From: an uncultured Campylobacter sp. | Lineage (GTDB): Bacteria > Campylobacterota > Campylobacteria > Campylobacterales > Campylobacteraceae | Reading direction: 5' to 3' | Assembly (NCBI RefSeq): GCF_938031315.1 | Contig: NZ_CALHHT010000507.1 | Coordinates: 1-7,755 of the forward strand | Length of the DNA: 7,755 bases | Shown: positions 6,443 to 7,755 of the stretch, piece by piece | Position numbering within the stretch: position 1 is the stretch's first letter | Layout: every line of letters begins with the position of its first letter | Translations under genes and position numbers: made by a program | The notes under the pieces: generated by a model | Told to the model about the DNA's origin: nothing | The model's database searches: none | What the model saw: the letters and a program-made list of their open reading frames with translations, nothing else

Positions 6443-7161
6443 TTAAAATTTTTCCAAAAACCCGTAAAAATCGTCCGCAAAAAGCCTATCCTCGCTCTGC
6501 GCGTAGTCGCGCACATAGACCTTGTATTCGCACGGCGCATCGTCTGCCTGCTCGCTCGCTATCTCTTTCGTCGCTCCATTTGCCGCCTCGTCTGCCATCT
6601 CGCTCATTGTCGCGCCCGCCGTTTTACATGTCGTTTCGTCCGCCGCTTCGGCATTCATATCGCGTGCCGCATCCGGCGATCTCTCCGCGCGCGCTTCGTC
6701 GTCCGATGCCCTATTTTCCGCACCGTGGATACCGTCGCGACGACCGTATCGCGCACCGTCTCGCTCGCAGCTTTGCCGCTCATACTCTCCGCCGTCTTGC
6801 CGTGCGCCGTATTGGGCGAGCCGTCCGCTATGTCGCTTGCGGGCGAAATTTTAAAATAATACTCCTCGTCCTCGAGCTGCAAAAATACGAGCTCGTCTGC
6901 GGCGAATAGGCCGTTTTTCAGATTTACTCCATACGTGTAGCAGATATCTGCGTCGGCGCTACCCGCGAACTCGGGCGGCGCGATCGTTTTTAGCTCCGTT
7001 CCCGCCGCGCTGACGCTAGCATATCTTAGCAGCATCTGCTTGTAGCTCGCAGGCAGCGCGAAACCAAGCCGCCGCTGCGCCTGCGCGATCCATGCGGGCT
7101 CTATGTCGCTGCGCCCCGCAGCCGTGATATTTTTAGATTTTTGAATAAGCTTTTCTATCAT
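6443..7161 (-). pseudogene. SUKH (SMI1/KNR4) family protein gene, frameshifted, with a low-complexity insertion
   Basis: SUKH proteins are small cytosolic binding proteins, many of them immunity proteins against polymorphic toxins. Reading from ATG 7161, residues 23-47 (AWIAQAQRRLGFALPASYKQ and on) match the SUKH N-terminal helix motif, and DICYTYGVNLKNGLF (72-86) with DELVFLQLEDEEYYFKI (89-105) match the central strands. The frame then enters an Ala/Ser/Thr-rich stretch and stops at 6655. The missing end of the fold, CEYKVYVRDYAQSEDRLFAD (6532-6473) then DFYGFLEKF, continues in another frame ending at 6443. The two frames overlap over 6655-6850, and the total span is 719 bases, one short of a multiple of three. 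The cleanest join is near 6721, where one extra G would give GTG-GCG-GAA-AAT. Repaired, the protein would be about 239 residues, against a usual 130-160, owing to an insertion of about 100 residues between two core strands. A weak ribosome site (GGGATC) precedes ATG 7161. A sequencing error is possible. Confidence 0.75.
6721..6762 (-). repeat. Degenerate T-V repeat in the SUKH insertion
   Basis: On the minus strand ACGGT recurs four times within 42 bases, encoding ETVRDTVVATVSTV. It ends at the place where the reading frame appears to break. Confidence 0.5.
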
Positions 7162-7184
7162 TTTGATCCCATTTTGAGCGAGAA

Positions 7185-7190
7185 ATTTTA
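7185..7190 (-). promoter_or_regulatory. Candidate -10 box for the SUKH/DUF6892 unit
   Basis: TAAAAT on the minus strand, within GCGTTAAAATTTC, about 24 bases before ATG 7161. A start point near 7178 would fit a short leader. No -35 is evident. Confidence 0.35.
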
Positions 7191-7194
7191 ACGC

Positions 7195-7208
7195 CTTAGC
7201 ACACTAAG
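7195..7208. promoter_or_regulatory. CTTAG-CACA-CTAAG dyad next to the candidate -10
   Basis: A 14-base element with perfect 5-bp arms and a 4-base centre. Relative to the minus-strand -10 at 7185-7190 it occupies about -16 to -30, a position where a bound protein would block RNA polymerase. Calling it an operator is inference; it is short enough to be chance. Confidence 0.25.
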
Positions 7209-7240
7209 ACGCGCTGTTTGCATAGACCCGCGGACGTTTG

Positions 7241-7274
7241 GCGTGGCTTTTAAAATCTAAATTTAAAAGCACGC
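7241..7274 (-). terminator. Hairpin downstream of the RidA gene
   Basis: GCGTGGCTTTTAAA (7241-7254) pairs with TTTAAAAGCACGC (7262-7274) with a single bulged G, giving a 13-bp stem and a 7-base loop. It lies about 100 bases after the RidA stop codon. There is no T-run on either side, so an intrinsic terminator is only possible, not shown. Confidence 0.35.
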
Positions 7275-7358
7275 AGCTACAAAACCAAAGCAAGCCGTTT
7301 AAAATTTCAAGCGCCCGCGCATAAAATTTCGACCGCAAACGCGAACCGGCAGAATTCT

Positions 7359-7378
7359 AGCGATCTAAATTTAGCGCT
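7359..7378. repeat. CTAAATTTAG palindrome at the end of the RidA gene
   Basis: CTAAATTTAG (7365-7374) flanked by AGCG (7359-7362) and CGCT (7375-7378), with AT unpaired on one side. Its right arm runs into the RidA stop codon (minus-strand TAG, 7377-7379). It is nearly the same element as at 429-447. Confidence 0.6.
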
Positions 7379-7754
7379 AAGCCCTAGCCAGCGCTATCAC
7401 TTCTATCTCCACAAGCGCGCCCTTGGGGAGTTTGGCGACCTGCACCGTGCTGCGAGCGGGCTTGTGCGCGCCGAACGCCGCAGCGTATATCTCGTTCACC
7501 ACGGCAAAATCGCCCATATCGGCTAGGAAAATCGTCGTTTTGACGGCATCTTGCAGCGTCGCACCCGCTTCTTTTAGGATCGCGGCGAGGTTTTGCAAAA
7601 CCTGCCTACTCTGCGCTTCCACGCCGCCCGCGACAAACTCGCCGTCCGGCTTAAGCGCGATCTGCCCCGAGGTAAAGATGAACCCGCCCGCCTTGATCGC
7701 CTGGGAGTACGGTCCGATGGCCTGCGCCGCATCGGGAGTCGAGATGATCTGCAT
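7377..7754 (-). CDS. ridA: RidA/YjgF family enamine/imine deaminase
   Basis: A complete 125-residue protein of standard RidA length. RidA trimers hydrolyse reactive 2-aminoacrylate and related imines released by PLP enzymes such as serine/threonine dehydratases, giving keto acids and ammonia and protecting PLP enzymes from damage. Visible marks are GPYSQAI (14-20), FTSGQI (27-32), and the family signature PARSTVQVAKLPKGALVEIE (99-118), with Arg101 as the catalytic arginine that binds the substrate carboxylate and Glu119 or Glu117 near the active site. E. coli RidA has Cys where this protein has Thr103; that Cys is not needed for deamination. The ATG is one base from the window edge, so its ribosome site and promoter are not visible. 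It lies upstream of, and in line with, the SUKH gene, but 215 bases and a hairpin separate them. Confidence 0.93.
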   Translation of the reverse strand: MQIISTPDAAQAIGPYSQAIKAGGFIFTSGQIALKPDGEFVAGGVEAQSRQVLQNLAAILKEAGATLQDAVKTTIFLADMGDFAVVNEIYAAAFGAHKPARSTVQVAKLPKGALVEIEVIALARA

Positions 7755-7755
7755 A

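Noticed and set aside
6443..6658. Separate 71-residue protein starting at ATG 6658
   Set aside because: No ribosome site, and its C-terminal 29 residues are the missing end of the SUKH fold, so it is better read as part of the broken gene.
6655..6850. Programmed -1 frameshift in the SUKH gene
   Set aside because: No X-XXY-YYZ heptamer in the correct phase was found; TTTTAAA near 6850 is in the wrong phase and leads straight to a stop.
6522..6909. Two + strand reading frames rich in Arg, Pro and Ser across the SUKH region
   Set aside because: They are antisense to the SUKH gene, show no domain, and arise from the biased GC-rich composition of the insertion.

Overview
The window looks like chromosome from a Campylobacter-type epsilonproteobacterium, probably one of the moderate-GC oral or gut species such as the C. 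gracilis/showae/rectus group. This is inferred from three things: GC-rich coding regions set in A/T-rich gaps, very frequent TAAATTTA-type words, and promoters that show a clear -10 box and T-rich upstream DNA but no good -35. The protein families present fit this, but none of them fixes the species.

Layout from left to right. The 3' end of a formate/nitrite-type (FNT) channel gene (+) closes with a good rho-independent terminator. Facing it is a Crp/Fnr-type regulator (-), which shares a divergent promoter region with an LCM-family SAM-dependent O-methyltransferase (+). Next come a sodium:alanine/glycine symporter of the AGCS family (+) and a YiiM-like MOSC protein (+), the latter preceded by a tiny overlapping upstream ORF with its own Shine-Dalgarno. 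A gap of about 680 bases without a recognisable gene follows. On the minus strand there is then a two-gene unit: a SUKH (SMI1/KNR4) protein gene broken by a frameshift, and 31 bases downstream a two-domain protein resembling the DUF7738/DUF6892 families. A complete RidA-family gene (-) reaches the right edge.

How the genes relate. Most of the window is housekeeping or metabolic: anion channel, amino-acid uptake, RidA detoxification of reactive imines, and MOSC-type reduction of N-hydroxylated compounds. The regulator and methyltransferase share one promoter region and may be functionally linked. The most unusual locus is 5395-7161. SUKH proteins are known immunity proteins of polymorphic toxin systems, and the second protein looks like it belongs to the same world, but no toxin is visible in the window. 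The SUKH gene carries a long Ala/Ser/Thr/Asp/Glu-rich insertion in the middle of its fold, and the reading frame breaks inside that insertion.

No tRNA, rRNA, CRISPR array, insertion sequence or recombinase was seen.
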